A stretch of 48,546 bases of DNA from an uncultured Schlesneria sp. (GCA_903840265.1 CAIMFH010000056.1:1-48546), one strand, 5' to 3'; shown: positions 26,851 to 35,876, counted from the stretch's first letter. Translations and numbers: made by a program. The notes: generated from the sequence alone by a model not told the origin.

Positions 26851-29800
26851 TTAGCGCTGCGCGGGATTCTGGATGAGCGACCCCAGTTGCGTGGTCGAAC
26901 CGGCGCGGCCGAGCTTTGGTTCAATCGAGAAGATGAAGCCAGCGTTGTTCTTGCTCCAATCGTAGTTTGCTCCGAGGTGGAAAAGCATCCATTCGCCGAC
27001 GCGGGTGATGGTCATCGATTGACCACGGCTTTGACCCGCCGCAATGTCGTAGGAGGCGCTCATGGTTGAGACCCACTTGGGACTCATCGTGTAACTGTAG
27101 CTGCCAGTCAGGATTTGGCTGTCCAGAGTAGCCCCCTTGATCTGCTGCACTCCGACATATGCGCTACCTCGGAAGCTGCGTTGACTCATCACACCGATGT
27201 TCCACCACTGCTGGCCACCTTGGAAGAAGTCATACATCGAATCCGCGATGACTGACGTGCGGTCGCCCACGTTCCAGACATAGTGCCCACTGAACAGGCC
27301 AAAATTCTGACCGAAGTTGTCTCGATTCGGGTTTGGGTAATAGGAGATTCCCAGATCGAGCAACATCCAGTCCTTGATACGCTGTTTGTCAGGTGGGCCA
27401 ACTTTCGTTTGCAGACGTTGACTGATGCCCAACCGCAGTGCCTGTTGAGTGTCAACGAGTTCGTTGTAAGGTGCACTGACGCTGGTCGCAGATTGCGAAC
27501 GAACGGCATAGAACCGCGGATCGAACTGCGGAGGCAATGTTCCATTGAACGTATTGGTGATGAACCGTTCGCGGAAGCGTTCTTGGGCATTGTCTTCGAA
27601 CTGATTCCACTGCGGAATCTCGTCCAGACTGCGACTAGCCTGGGCATACCCATAGTCGGCATCCAGCGTCACTTTGTGGGCGAGGCCGTTCAAATTCAGA
27701 ATATCACTCTGGATGTGAGGGAAAGTTTTCCAGAACTGCAGACTAGCGCGGACGCCGCCACGCCCATAAAGCCTGTCAATCGATTGATTGGTGAAGCTGT
27801 CGCTCCAATACGCCGCTTCGCCCAACGCATAGGGTGACACTTTTAGCGGCCCCAGATTGAATGGAGCATCCAATTCGTGACGGGTCATCGTCACCATGCC
27901 ATTGGCATCTGTGTAGTAGGCAAGCGGGGTAAATGTGTCTTGCGGATTCGTCGGAGCCGTTGCCTGGTTGAGTGCCGCGTAGGCCAGCGAGGTGTGTTGA
28001 CTCCAATTGATGTAGTCGCCCAGCAGTGGAACACCCAGAGAATTTAAATCACCACGCGGCAACCAGGCGGTATTGTTTTCAAAGTAGTTCACGGTTGGCT
28101 GAACCAGCAACGACCAGGTCCAGTTATCCGCTGGCTTCTGTCGCAGGTACGCCATGACATCCAGGTCTTTACCTGTGTCGAAATCCTTTTCAAAGAAGCT
28201 TTCGCGGACGTTTCGGTCCGACGCCACTCCGATTTCCGTCAACAACTTCATATTGTAAGCGTCGAAGTTATGAGTGTGATTCCACTCAAAAATTCCTCGA
28301 TTTTCGCTTTCTGGCACCAAGGCTCGACGGTCAAGACCCAGGTTGTCGACGCCACCATCATGGACGTAGTACTTGATTCCTCCGCCTGAATACCGATTCC
28401 CCCACGGGTCGACTCCAGAGTATTTCCCACTGGCGCCGATTGCAGGACCGCGGTAGCTCAAATAATCCACCAGCAAGTTCAAGTTTGAGCTCATACCCTC
28501 GGGTCGCTGCAATCCAAACAGAGCGTAGGCGTCCCACTTTGATCGGATCTGCGTTCCGAAGATGCGATCTTGGCCAACCTGTAAGCCCGTCAAGGGCACA
28601 CCAGGATCCTCAATGGGGGTTGAGACCCGCGGTATGTAAGCGAGCGGAATGTCCCCTGCTATAAACTGTGTTCCCTGCGCAGTCACCCAATAGGATTCTC
28701 GGGGAATGAGCTGACCGGTTGTCGGATCGACCTGTGTGCCACTCCCCGTTGGTCGAGGCTCGAGATAAAGATCATTCGCCTGAACGCGATATCCCGGATA
28801 CCCCAGTTCACTGGTGGTGAACCAGGCATTCTGAGCGTGGTACGATTTCAAGGAGTCCTGGCGAATCGTTTGCGCACGAATGCGAAAAGTGACATCGCGT
28901 GACGGAATGTAGGTCTGCAGATCAGCATCGAGTATCAGTGCTCGGTTCTCTCGAGCATCGTAGAACGCACGCGTAGCCCGGATGACGTTGTTAACCTCCA
29001 CGCCACCCAGTTGTGGCAGCAGTGATTGCCGTCTGATAACGATGTTTCCTTCAAGGTAGAGTTGGAAAGATTGCTCAGGACGTTGCAACATCTCGGGTGA
29101 GAACTGCCCCGACTCCGAAGCTTCCGTCCAGATGATCACGCGATCGGCACTCAGGTCGATCGCCCCACTTCCATCCTGTCCCCCGACCGTCATTCCGTCG
29201 ACCACGACATTGACTCCACCGGTGATCAGAGTGACCTGCTCGGGTGGCGTCGTCTTGTACGACATCTCGCTTTGAATACTGAATGGCATCGCAATACTGC
29301 GCGGAGAGACGCGGACTCGTCTCAAACCGGCCTGTGGTTCAAGCGGTACGTTTCTCCAACTTGGGTCCACGTCGATGGGCGCCGGGACCGTCAATTGAGT
29401 CTGGCGCAAAGTCGTTCGTGTGGGGCTTCCCGTTCGATCCACCGCACGGCGGTAGAGCGGATCATCTTTGCCGGGACGATTGGGAACACGACCTTTGACC
29501 GAGAGCGACATTCCTCGATTCGATGCCAGATCAACCCAAAGCGACTGCTCGCTTCGGGTCTCGGTTGGCCCTTGCAGTTCAACACCATCTTCGAGGTACA
29601 CCGTCACATGGCTTCGTCGATCACTGCGCGATCCACGACTGTGCGCCCAAACAACCATGCTGTTGGAAGTGTAAACCTGGTCACCCTGCACGACCCGACA
29701 TGATCCTCGGAAGAGGGCAATCGTAGTCCCCTCTTCGGTCCACTCTTGCGACCAATCGGCGGAAAGTTGGATCGGGGCATCGGCAACGGCAGGCGATTCC

Positions 29801-29943
29801 TGAGCAATCCCATAGATGCGCGGGGATACCGTCGCCACTGCGACCGCGAAAATCGCGGTACAGCACGCAACCAACCATCCGGTTCGCAACTGGATTTGAC
29901 AGCCCCGCACGGGCGCTCCCGAGTGTGTTGAGTCCGAAGTCAA
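26851..29943 (-). CDS. LptD-like (OstA) outer-membrane assembly protein
   Basis: A 1,030-residue envelope protein with a hydrophobic N-terminal segment (about residues 23-45), then an OstA/LptA-like jellyroll (about 60-150: TTIALFRGSCRVVQGDQVY and TVYLEDGVELQGPTE). A second OstA-like stretch lies around 225-340. The C-terminal 500 or so residues have alternating aromatic/polar strands typical of a beta-barrel (LNLLVDYLSYRGPAIGASG, TGSYSYTMSPKWVSTMSASY). This layout fits LptD, which inserts LPS into the outer membrane. It is longer than E. coli LptD (about 780 residues). The last residues (QNPAQR) are not the usual C-terminal aromatic. A strong promoter lies 126 bp upstream. Confidence 0.8.
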   Translation of the reverse strand: MTSDSTHSGAPVRGCQIQLRTGWLVACCTAIFAVAVATVSPRIYGIAQESPAVADAPIQLSADWSQEWTEEGTTIALFRGSCRVVQGDQVYTSNSMVVWAHSRGSRSDRRSHVTVYLEDGVELQGPTETRSEQSLWVDLASNRGMSLSVKGRVPNRPGKDDPLYRRAVDRTGSPTRTTLRQTQLTVPAPIDVDPSWRNVPLEPQAGLRRVRVSPRSIAMPFSIQSEMSYKTTPPEQVTLITGGVNVVVDGMTVGGQDGSGAIDLSADRVIIWTEASESGQFSPEMLQRPEQSFQLYLEGNIVIRRQSLLPQLGGVEVNNVIRATRAFYDARENRALILDADLQTYIPSRDVTFRIRAQTIRQDSLKSYHAQNAWFTTSELGYPGYRVQANDLYLEPRPTGSGTQVDPTTGQLIPRESYWVTAQGTQFIAGDIPLAYIPRVSTPIEDPGVPLTGLQVGQDRIFGTQIRSKWDAYALFGLQRPEGMSSNLNLLVDYLSYRGPAIGASGKYSGVDPWGNRYSGGGIKYYVHDGGVDNLGLDRRALVPESENRGIFEWNHTHNFDAYNMKLLTEIGVASDRNVRESFFEKDFDTGKDLDVMAYLRQKPADNWTWSLLVQPTVNYFENNTAWLPRGDLNSLGVPLLGDYINWSQHTSLAYAALNQATAPTNPQDTFTPLAYYTDANGMVTMTRHELDAPFNLGPLKVSPYALGEAAYWSDSFTNQSIDRLYGRGGVRASLQFWKTFPHIQSDILNLNGLAHKVTLDADYGYAQASRSLDEIPQWNQFEDNAQERFRERFITNTFNGTLPPQFDPRFYAVRSQSATSVSAPYNELVDTQQALRLGISQRLQTKVGPPDKQRIKDWMLLDLGISYYPNPNRDNFGQNFGLFSGHYVWNVGDRTSVIADSMYDFFQGGQQWWNIGVMSQRSFRGSAYVGVQQIKGATLDSQILTGSYSYTMSPKWVSTMSASYDIAAGQSRGQSMTITRVGEWMLFHLGANYDWSKNNAGFIFSIEPKLGRAGSTTQLGSLIQNPAQR

Positions 29944-30068
29944 CCGTCCTTGGTGAATCTGGCCTCAGCCACGCGTTGGCTTACGCTTCCGAATGCCTTT
30001 CACGATCCGCTCCGCGCATCATGTAAGGCAACCAACTCGTGACAGAACCCCGGTAGAAATGGGCTGGG

Positions 30069-30098
30069 AGTATATGGCAGCCCGTTTTCCAGTGTCAA
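30069..30098 (-). promoter_or_regulatory. Sigma-70 promoter for the LptD-like gene
   Basis: On the minus strand TTGACA (30098-30093) and TATACT (30074-30069) are separated by exactly 18 bp. The -35 is perfect and the -10 is five of six. It points towards the LptD-like start at 29943, implying a 5' leader of about 120 nt. Confidence 0.65.
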
Positions 30099-30151
30099 TT
30101 TGGGTTTACGGCAAGAAGCAGTCAAGTTTTCGGGACCAGTGAGAGTGAATT

Positions 30152-30164
30152 CGTTAACTTAACG
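30152..30164. promoter_or_regulatory. 13-nt palindrome CGTTAACTTAACG
   Basis: Six-base arms CGTTAA and TTAACG flank a single C. It lies about 55 bp upstream of the -35 of the minus-strand promoter and 420 bp before the DUF2752 start. An operator is possible but unsupported by a known motif. Confidence 0.3.
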
Positions 30165-30581
30165 TAACCCTTCCCACAGTTCCGAGTTCCCGCGATTCGA
30201 CACAGACTTGCTGTGCAACAGGAATGACACAACCATCTATTAAATAAGCAGTTACAGCACATCCGCAATCACAAACACAGTTCAAAATCAACACAACATA
30301 AAGCATTACTCATAAATGACTTATGGACGCTATTGATTCGCATCCCTTCCGCAATCAGGTGCAAGACGGCGTTTCCAATCCATGTCGCGTCATCGCATTT
30401 CTTCAGATTGCGAAGAATAACGCATCGGGTTGCGGCGACTGATCGGCAGTTCTCGCCGTGGATTTCTGATCATCCCCTGTTTTCGGTGCGAATCAGGGCG
30501 GCGATTGCTAGATTCATCACGCACGATATTGATGCCATTGCTTCAGCCAACTATCACTCTGCCTCTCCTAGACCCTTTTTT

Positions 30582-31028
30582 ATGATTCGGTTCCGACACA
30601 CTGATGGGGCTCCCATCGGAAACTTGGCGCGCACACTCCTGTTAGCGTGGGCGATGTTTCTGATCAGCGGATTTGCTTTGGCCTGGTCCCTAAAACCAGA
30701 CCCGCGCGGATTCGGGACGCATCAGCAAATCGGGTTGCCCGAATGTTCGATTCGATTGCTATTTTCGCGACCGTGTCCCGGTTGCGGAATGACGACTAGT
30801 TTTTCGCATTTCGTTCGCGGAGAGTTTGTTGAAGCGGGCCAGACCAACATCGCTGGTCTGCTGCTGGCAACGCTGTGCGTCTTGATGATCCCCTGGAGTC
30901 TGTACAGTGCCATCCGTGGCACGACGTGGTTAGTCGAAGAACCGATGATGCTCTTGACCGTGTTGATCGTGGTCATTGGCAGCATCGCGCTTGTTTCATG
31001 GCTGTTGGCTATTTGGCGCAACGCTTAG
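30582..31028 (+). CDS. DUF2752 membrane protein
   Basis: A 148-residue protein with three hydrophobic segments (about 15-36, 92-110, 122-144). The short cysteine block CPGCGMTTSFSHFVRGE (65-81) followed by a helix is diagnostic of DUF2752 (PF10825), of unknown function. Two cysteines in CPGC could form a disulfide or bind metal, but this is not shown. No Shine-Dalgarno precedes the ATG at 30582, so the start is provisional. It is followed after 67 bp by the first of two paralogous lipoproteins on the same strand. Confidence 0.8.
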   Translation: MIRFRHTDGAPIGNLARTLLLAWAMFLISGFALAWSLKPDPRGFGTHQQIGLPECSIRLLFSRPCPGCGMTTSFSHFVRGEFVEAGQTNIAGLLLATLCVLMIPWSLYSAIRGTTWLVEEPMMLLTVLIVVIGSIALVSWLLAIWRNA

Positions 31029-31054
31029 TTGAGTTGTTGCCTGGTTGAGTTCGG

Positions 31055-31093
31055 CGTCGCCAAGGATGGCGATGTATCCGGCGAAGGATCGCC
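31055..31093 (+). promoter_or_regulatory. Two tandem AGGA-tetraloop hairpins before the lipoprotein gene (candidate CsrA operator)
   Basis: Hairpin 1 (31055-31074) has stem CGTCGCCA/TGGCGATG (one G-U pair) around an AGGA tetraloop; its core CAAGGATG fits the CsrA binding consensus (CARGGAUG). Hairpin 2 (31080-31093) has stem GGCGA/TCGCC around another AGGA tetraloop, which is also the Shine-Dalgarno seven bases before the ATG at 31096. The two GGA triplets are 22 nt apart, within the distance one CsrA dimer can bridge. Binding would block initiation. Confidence 0.5.
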
Positions 31094-31095
31094 CT

Positions 31096-31791
31096 ATGTC
31101 CAAAGAAACATCTCCGTCGCTTGTTTCCCGCCGCCTGGTCATCAAGGCTGTCGGTATCGGGCTCTGTACAGCCGTCGCCTCGTCACTACCCGGCTGTTCG
31201 CTGGGTGTGATGTTTGGAAAGATGGTGATGGGTGAACCGCTCACCCCCGCCGACTTCAAAATTATGACAAAGGAAGATCTCACCAAGGGCAAATACACCG
31301 TCCTGGTCGTTTGCTCGGCCCCCGAGTCTATCGACTCAGAGCATTCGACATTGGCCTACGATGTCATTGATGGTGTGACCCGGCGAATGAAATTGCATGG
31401 GGTCAAAGTGGTCAATCCAGACCTGGTCGCCAGTTGGATCGATGATCATGGCGGGGTGGGCAGTGATCCTCAGGAACTGGCGAACGAATTCGAGCCGGAC
31501 TACATCGCTTTCATCGAAGTCCAATCGTTCAGTTATCGAGAACCAAACAGCCCCAAATTGATGCGCGGCCAGGCGTCCGGCTATGTCCGTGCGTTCTCTG
31601 TCAGCGAAATCAACGGGCATAAAAAAGTGACCAACGTGTTTATTTCGGAGTTCAAGTCGACCTACCCGAAGCACACTCCGGTTTCGGAGCAAGGTAAGTC
31701 GTCGATGATATTCCAGAAGGAATACATGGATCGCTTCTGCGACATGCTGGGCGAGAAATTCTACGACCATCGGCCCGGATCGGACATTTAA
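31096..31791 (+). CDS. Lipoprotein of unknown function, first of a tandem pair
   Basis: A 231-residue protein starting at the ATG at 31096. Its N-terminus has a possible twin-arginine (SRRLVIKAVG) and a lipobox SSLPGC with the acylated Cys34, so it is an envelope lipoprotein. The mature part has no family I recognise. Motifs shared with the next gene are a beta strand VLVVCSAPES, a block VKVVNPDLVASWIDD, an acidic hydrophobic strand YIAFIEVQSFSY, MRGQASGYVRAFS and a C-terminal STYPKHTPVSE. The gene probably arose by tandem duplication with its neighbour 53 bp downstream. A resemblance to small outer-membrane lipoprotein activators is only structural guesswork. Its start is buried in the AGGA-hairpin leader. 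Confidence 0.75.
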   Translation: MSKETSPSLVSRRLVIKAVGIGLCTAVASSLPGCSLGVMFGKMVMGEPLTPADFKIMTKEDLTKGKYTVLVVCSAPESIDSEHSTLAYDVIDGVTRRMKLHGVKVVNPDLVASWIDDHGGVGSDPQELANEFEPDYIAFIEVQSFSYREPNSPKLMRGQASGYVRAFSVSEINGHKKVTNVFISEFKSTYPKHTPVSEQGKSSMIFQKEYMDRFCDMLGEKFYDHRPGSDI

Positions 31792-31844
31792 CCCCAAAAC
31801 CGTGGCGAAGTGTTCACGATCAGAATTGCCACAGGAAAGTCGCT

Positions 31845-32528
31845 ATGTCCAAGAGTTCCGCAAATCGCCTGGTCCAGAGCAAGTGGGTCTTGATCTTTGG
31901 CGGCCTGACCTGGTGCATCCTATTCAGCGGATGCCGCGTTGGCCTGCTGCTGGGTCTCCTCATCGCGGGTCCACCGACTGTTGAACCAGAATTCGACAGG
32001 CAGACCAAAGAATCAATGACGGACAAGGATGTCACCGTCGCCGTAGTCTGTTTCGCGCCAACGGAAGTGCGATACAGTTTCGACAACATCGATCACGAAC
32101 TCGCCAAATACGTCGCGTTTCGTCTCGCAGAGCACAAGATTTCGATCGTTCCGCCAGACCATATTCACGCCTGGCTGGAAGAGAACAAAGATTGGGATAA
32201 ACCTGAGGAAATCGGAGCCGCCTTCAAGTCGACCTACGTGATCTATGTCGATCTCAATGAATTCTCATTGTTTGAAGAGGGAAGCACATCACTGTACCGC
32301 GGTCGCTCCGAAGCGGTCGTCAGCGCCTGGAAGATGGACGACGATGGAACTGCCGAGAAGATCTTCAGTATGGAAAAGATCTCGAAGTTCCCGCAGCAGC
32401 AGCCAGTGAGCGCTGCTGAGGACACCTATCCAAACTTCAAGGGCCGCTATCTGTCGCGACTTAGCAACGAAATCGGTCGGTTCTTCTACGAGTACTATCT
32501 GTCCGACGAAATCGGAGCCGGGAACTGA
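31845..32528 (+). CDS. Lipoprotein of unknown function, paralogue of the preceding gene
   Basis: A 227-residue protein with lipobox LFSGC (Cys30) after one hydrophobic signal segment. It aligns with the preceding protein over almost its whole mature length: VAVVCFAPTEV against VLVVCSAPES, ISIVPPDHIHAWLEE against VKVVNPDLVASWIDD, YVIYVDLNEFSLFE against YIAFIEVQSFSY, and YRGRSEAVVSAWK against MRGQASGYVRAFS. Unlike its partner it lacks the twin-arginine and is more acidic. AGGAAAG lies five bases before the ATG at 31845. Function is unknown; the two are presumably co-transcribed with the DUF2752 gene. Confidence 0.75.
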   Translation: MSKSSANRLVQSKWVLIFGGLTWCILFSGCRVGLLLGLLIAGPPTVEPEFDRQTKESMTDKDVTVAVVCFAPTEVRYSFDNIDHELAKYVAFRLAEHKISIVPPDHIHAWLEENKDWDKPEEIGAAFKSTYVIYVDLNEFSLFEEGSTSLYRGRSEAVVSAWKMDDDGTAEKIFSMEKISKFPQQQPVSAAEDTYPNFKGRYLSRLSNEIGRFFYEYYLSDEIGAGN

Positions 32529-32561
32529 TCCCCAGTTGAACGCGGAGTTGTATGTCGAACT

Positions 32562-35500
32562 CTATACTTCTTGTGCGGGTTCGATTTGCGGTTCCGTTGT
32601 CGTCTCGGAAACGTCGACGGTCACTGCCATGGCCGCATCGGAATTTGGTACTGCCGAAACGTCAGTGACGGCGACTACCGCAGGCGCAGCAGCGGCAGCG
32701 GCCTCAACTGGCTTGAACAATTGTGACCAGGAGCGATGGAATTCGACTCCGGACAATAGCGAAGCCAATCCGCAGGCGCCTGCCTTCCACATTTGGAATT
32801 CGCTTCCGAAAAGGGGGCGGGCGAAAAACCAGGTCATGGCAATCGTGGAAGCCCCCAGCAAGATCCCCTTGGCAATCGTGGCATTTCGCAATTGTTGCAG
32901 AGAATGTCTCGCGAGAGCCGAGCGTGCCGACATGTGAGCCACTTTGCGGAACGATTGCAGATTCTCTCGAACCGCCTGCTTGTCCTGCTTGTGCTTCGGT
33001 TCAGCCATCAAATGGGAACGATCCGGCTCTGCGGGGAGCGAAAACGAAACGGCATCCTCGACTGGTGGAGTTGGCACAAGCACCTTGTTCACAATCAGCG
33101 GCTTCGCTTCGTCGCCTCGGCTTCGAGCCAATAGGCGCGCCATAAACTCATCAACCGAATCTTGAATATTCGAATTGGTCTCAGATGGCGTTTCTTCGCC
33201 CTTCGCCGCAAGGTCATCGACCATCGCTGCTAATTCTTCGCCCGCTACCTGAACAGTCTCCTGCGCCGACTCAGTGCTGGTCTGGTCCACGTCCACAGTG
33301 GGGAGATCGAACAGCATCGCCAACTTCGACCGTAAGTCGTCGCCGGCCTCAGTCACAACGACCGGTTTCTGTTCCGGCTCAGTCGAATCCGCCTTCAAAG
33401 CTTCCGTCACCCAGTTCGGCTGTTCGACTTTGAAAGCCTCATTCGCAATGGCAGTTTTAGCCGGCGCATTCTCAACCCACCACGACGGCAACGCCCCCGC
33501 GGTTGGAGTCGAAGCGATCTCCTCGACGGGAACACCGAACTCGCGATTGACGACCTCCATCGTTTCGTCGGCACTCAAATCCTGCTCAATAGTGAGACCG
33601 ACGAGACGCGTCGGAGAAGCAGCAACTTCACTCGCCTCCGTCGTAACAACATTTCGCGCCGGCGGGACCGCGATACTGCTGGCCGATGGACGATCAATCG
33701 ACTTCGCAGGGGGCGCAATTGGAATTGATGGTGTTGGGACGAACGACGCCCAAGGATCGATACCGGTCGGCGGAGGTGGAAAGTCCGCTGTTGGCGCTGC
33801 GGAGACCGGATCCTCGGTGCCGAGCTCGAAACCCGTTAAGTCGCCCCAGATGTTCTGGTGTTCGACGTGCGAAATACTTTCAAAGCTCGGATCGCTCCGC
33901 TCTGCCGTTGCCGGACTGGAATCAGCAGAGAAGGAGGCGGGTTGCTCCTCAATCTCGGCGAGCGTCGACTCGAATGGATGAGGAACCTCCAAGCGGTCCA
34001 AATTTGCATCCCGCGCTGCGTCAATCAAAGCAGATAAGGGCAGCGGCGGAGGAAGCGGGATTTCTGAAGCAACAATGTCGGAAGGGCCACTCGTCAACGG
34101 CACACATGCCGACCAGGGATCGAAAGTATCGTAGCGAGATTGGCTTACTTCAGCGTCGGCGACCTCATTCGCGTTCGAAGTGATAACCTGATCGAGCGAT
34201 GCGATGTCGAAGAGGGCCTCCTGCGTAACCTCGGTTGGCGGCGGTGCAATCTGCGCCGGCTGTTCGCTAACAATCGACGGTTCGTCCGTTGCAGCGACAA
34301 GGCTACTTCGATTCGCAAACGAGAACTCTAGTTGCTGGCAGCGATCGAGGAGGGCGTCGCGTTCTCGTAAAACCGTGGCGACATCGGTTCGTGCTGTCTC
34401 GGCCTGCAACTGCTCTCGCTCAAAAGCCGTTTGCCGTTGCTCGAATCCGACCTTCAACAACGCAAATTCTTCGCGTTCAATTCTCAGTCGTTCGCGTTCT
34501 GCTTCGAGTGTCGAGTAAAGCGACGCTCGACGTTTGCTATCTTGCTCGACTCGTCTGATCTGCTCCGAGCGTTCGGCCAAGACGAGTTGTCGTTCGTGCT
34601 CCAACTGCTGCAACGAGGTATTGAGTTCTGCTCGCTTGAGATCTAGTTCTCGTCTGGCGGCATCGAATTGGCGTCGTTGTTCTGCGACCTCCAACTGGTG
34701 CTGATGCCGCTGAGCTTCAAACCGATTTTTGAGAGCCAGGATCTCCGCCCGTTCGTTTGCCTGGCTTGCCTGATCCGCGCCGAAGTCCTTCCGATTCTGA
34801 TCGTGGACGACTTGAGCTCGTTGGAGTTCTGACCGTGTCAACGACAATCGGTCCGCTTCCGCCTGCAATGCCTCGCGCTGCCGATTGATCGAATCCGTTT
34901 GGTTCGCAACGTCACCTGCCATGCGTTGGTAGGCGAGTTCCCACTCATTCCAGACAGCCAGATGCTGGGCATGCTCTTCGGCGAGGCTACAGCGAGTCGA
35001 TTCCGCAATGTCCGCGATTCGCTTGGCTTCGCCTATCAATTGCTGCTGTCGCGCATCGAGGTGTGCTTCTTGCGTCGCCACCCGCACCGTTCGTTCCTGC
35101 AGGTGCTCCGTATCGACCGCAACTTGCTCGACCCGGCGTAGCAACTCTTGTTCACGGGCTTGCAGAGACTGCGCCCACAAGTTGGCATCTGCCGCCAATG
35201 TTTCGACTGATTGACTTACCGGCGCATGGTTTAGCTCTAGTTCAGCCAATCGCTGCTGAATTTCACCCAACCGATCATCAAGCGAAACACTGGTGATGCC
35301 CCGCGGATTCTCGAAGGCTCTCGTCGAGGCCATATCCGAGCGATTCCCTTGATGATCGATCGCATGGGCACTCAGCGGCGGCACTTCAATAACCGCAAAG
35401 ACGGCATCCGTCTGCGAATTTCGCCCGTCATTTTGAGCGTTGGCGTCCCCGCTCACCGGTATCTGCTCAGAATCCGGCGTCGAGGGGACAGGCAGGTCGA

Positions 35501-35876
35501 CGCGATGAACTTGCGCGCCAGCGTCCGACTTAACGGGCTCGAAGGCAGCAATTTCGTCCTTCGTGGCGGATCGAACTCGAAAAGTCACGGGACCAATACT
35601 CAGACGATCGCCTGAGCGCAATGCCATTTCGGCGATCGGGCTGTCATTCACCCAGCTTCGCGAGTCCATCGACTTCACAATCGTGCGATTCTCACCCACC
35701 ATCACGATCGCATGTCGCGACGCGATCCCGGCAAAGCTAAGGCGAATGTCGCAGTCGTCAGCGCTGCCAATCAAATGGCGACCGGGCACCAAGGCAATGG
35801 GAAACAGGCCGCAGTGGCTGGGCGGTTCCAGCACGAGTGGTGCAGTAAAGTTCAGCGAGCGACGTGTGGAAATCAT
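32562..35876 (-). CDS. FHA domain, coiled-coil and C-terminal membrane-segment protein
   Basis: A very large protein (1,104 residues from the ATG at 35876; the frame is open 59 codons further). The FHA domain is at about residues 20-103, with GRHLIGSADDCDIRLS, SRHAIVMV and the SWVNDSP loop; FHA domains bind phosphothreonine. A long Glu/Gln/Arg-rich coiled coil spans roughly residues 200-525 (many heptad-like stretches such as LAELELNH and EQELLRRVEQVAVD). A long low-complexity linker (Pro/Thr/Ser/Glu) follows to about residue 950. Near the C-terminus two hydrophobic segments lie around residues 1000-1047. The C-terminal Ala/Pro/Thr tail looks disordered. No known protein with this full layout comes to mind; a signalling scaffold is possible. 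Confidence 0.75.
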   Translation of the reverse strand: MISTRRSLNFTAPLVLEPPSHCGLFPIALVPGRHLIGSADDCDIRLSFAGIASRHAIVMVGENRTIVKSMDSRSWVNDSPIAEMALRSGDRLSIGPVTFRVRSATKDEIAAFEPVKSDAGAQVHRVDLPVPSTPDSEQIPVSGDANAQNDGRNSQTDAVFAVIEVPPLSAHAIDHQGNRSDMASTRAFENPRGITSVSLDDRLGEIQQRLAELELNHAPVSQSVETLAADANLWAQSLQAREQELLRRVEQVAVDTEHLQERTVRVATQEAHLDARQQQLIGEAKRIADIAESTRCSLAEEHAQHLAVWNEWELAYQRMAGDVANQTDSINRQREALQAEADRLSLTRSELQRAQVVHDQNRKDFGADQASQANERAEILALKNRFEAQRHQHQLEVAEQRRQFDAARRELDLKRAELNTSLQQLEHERQLVLAERSEQIRRVEQDSKRRASLYSTLEAERERLRIEREEFALLKVGFEQRQTAFEREQLQAETARTDVATVLRERDALLDRCQQLEFSFANRSSLVAATDEPSIVSEQPAQIAPPPTEVTQEALFDIASLDQVITSNANEVADAEVSQSRYDTFDPWSACVPLTSGPSDIVASEIPLPPPLPLSALIDAARDANLDRLEVPHPFESTLAEIEEQPASFSADSSPATAERSDPSFESISHVEHQNIWGDLTGFELGTEDPVSAAPTADFPPPPTGIDPWASFVPTPSIPIAPPAKSIDRPSASSIAVPPARNVVTTEASEVAASPTRLVGLTIEQDLSADETMEVVNREFGVPVEEIASTPTAGALPSWWVENAPAKTAIANEAFKVEQPNWVTEALKADSTEPEQKPVVVTEAGDDLRSKLAMLFDLPTVDVDQTSTESAQETVQVAGEELAAMVDDLAAKGEETPSETNSNIQDSVDEFMARLLARSRGDEAKPLIVNKVLVPTPPVEDAVSFSLPAEPDRSHLMAEPKHKQDKQAVRENLQSFRKVAHMSARSALARHSLQQLRNATIAKGILLGASTIAMTWFFARPLFGSEFQMWKAGACGLASLLSGVEFHRSWSQLFKPVEAAAAAAPAVVAVTDVSAVPNSDAAMAVTVDVSETTTEPQIEPAQEV

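Larger units (their letters stand above)
29944..30581. other. A/T-rich intergenic region between LptD-like and DUF2752 genes (638 bp)
   Basis: No convincing gene. The 5' part carries the minus-strand promoter at 30069-30098. A 13-nt palindrome lies at 30152-30164. The part at about 30230-30320 is unusually A-rich for this window (many AACA and ACAA runs). The plus-strand frame open from 30333 runs into the DUF2752 protein but has no family-like sequence before its ATG at 30582. Confidence 0.6.

Noticed and set aside
30230-30330. A-rich stretch considered as a replication origin
   Set aside because: No DnaA-box cluster or dnaA/dnaN genes nearby.
33274-33981. 235-codon plus-strand frame opposite the FHA protein
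   Set aside because: Antisense to the low-complexity linker, which leaves the opposite strand open by composition.
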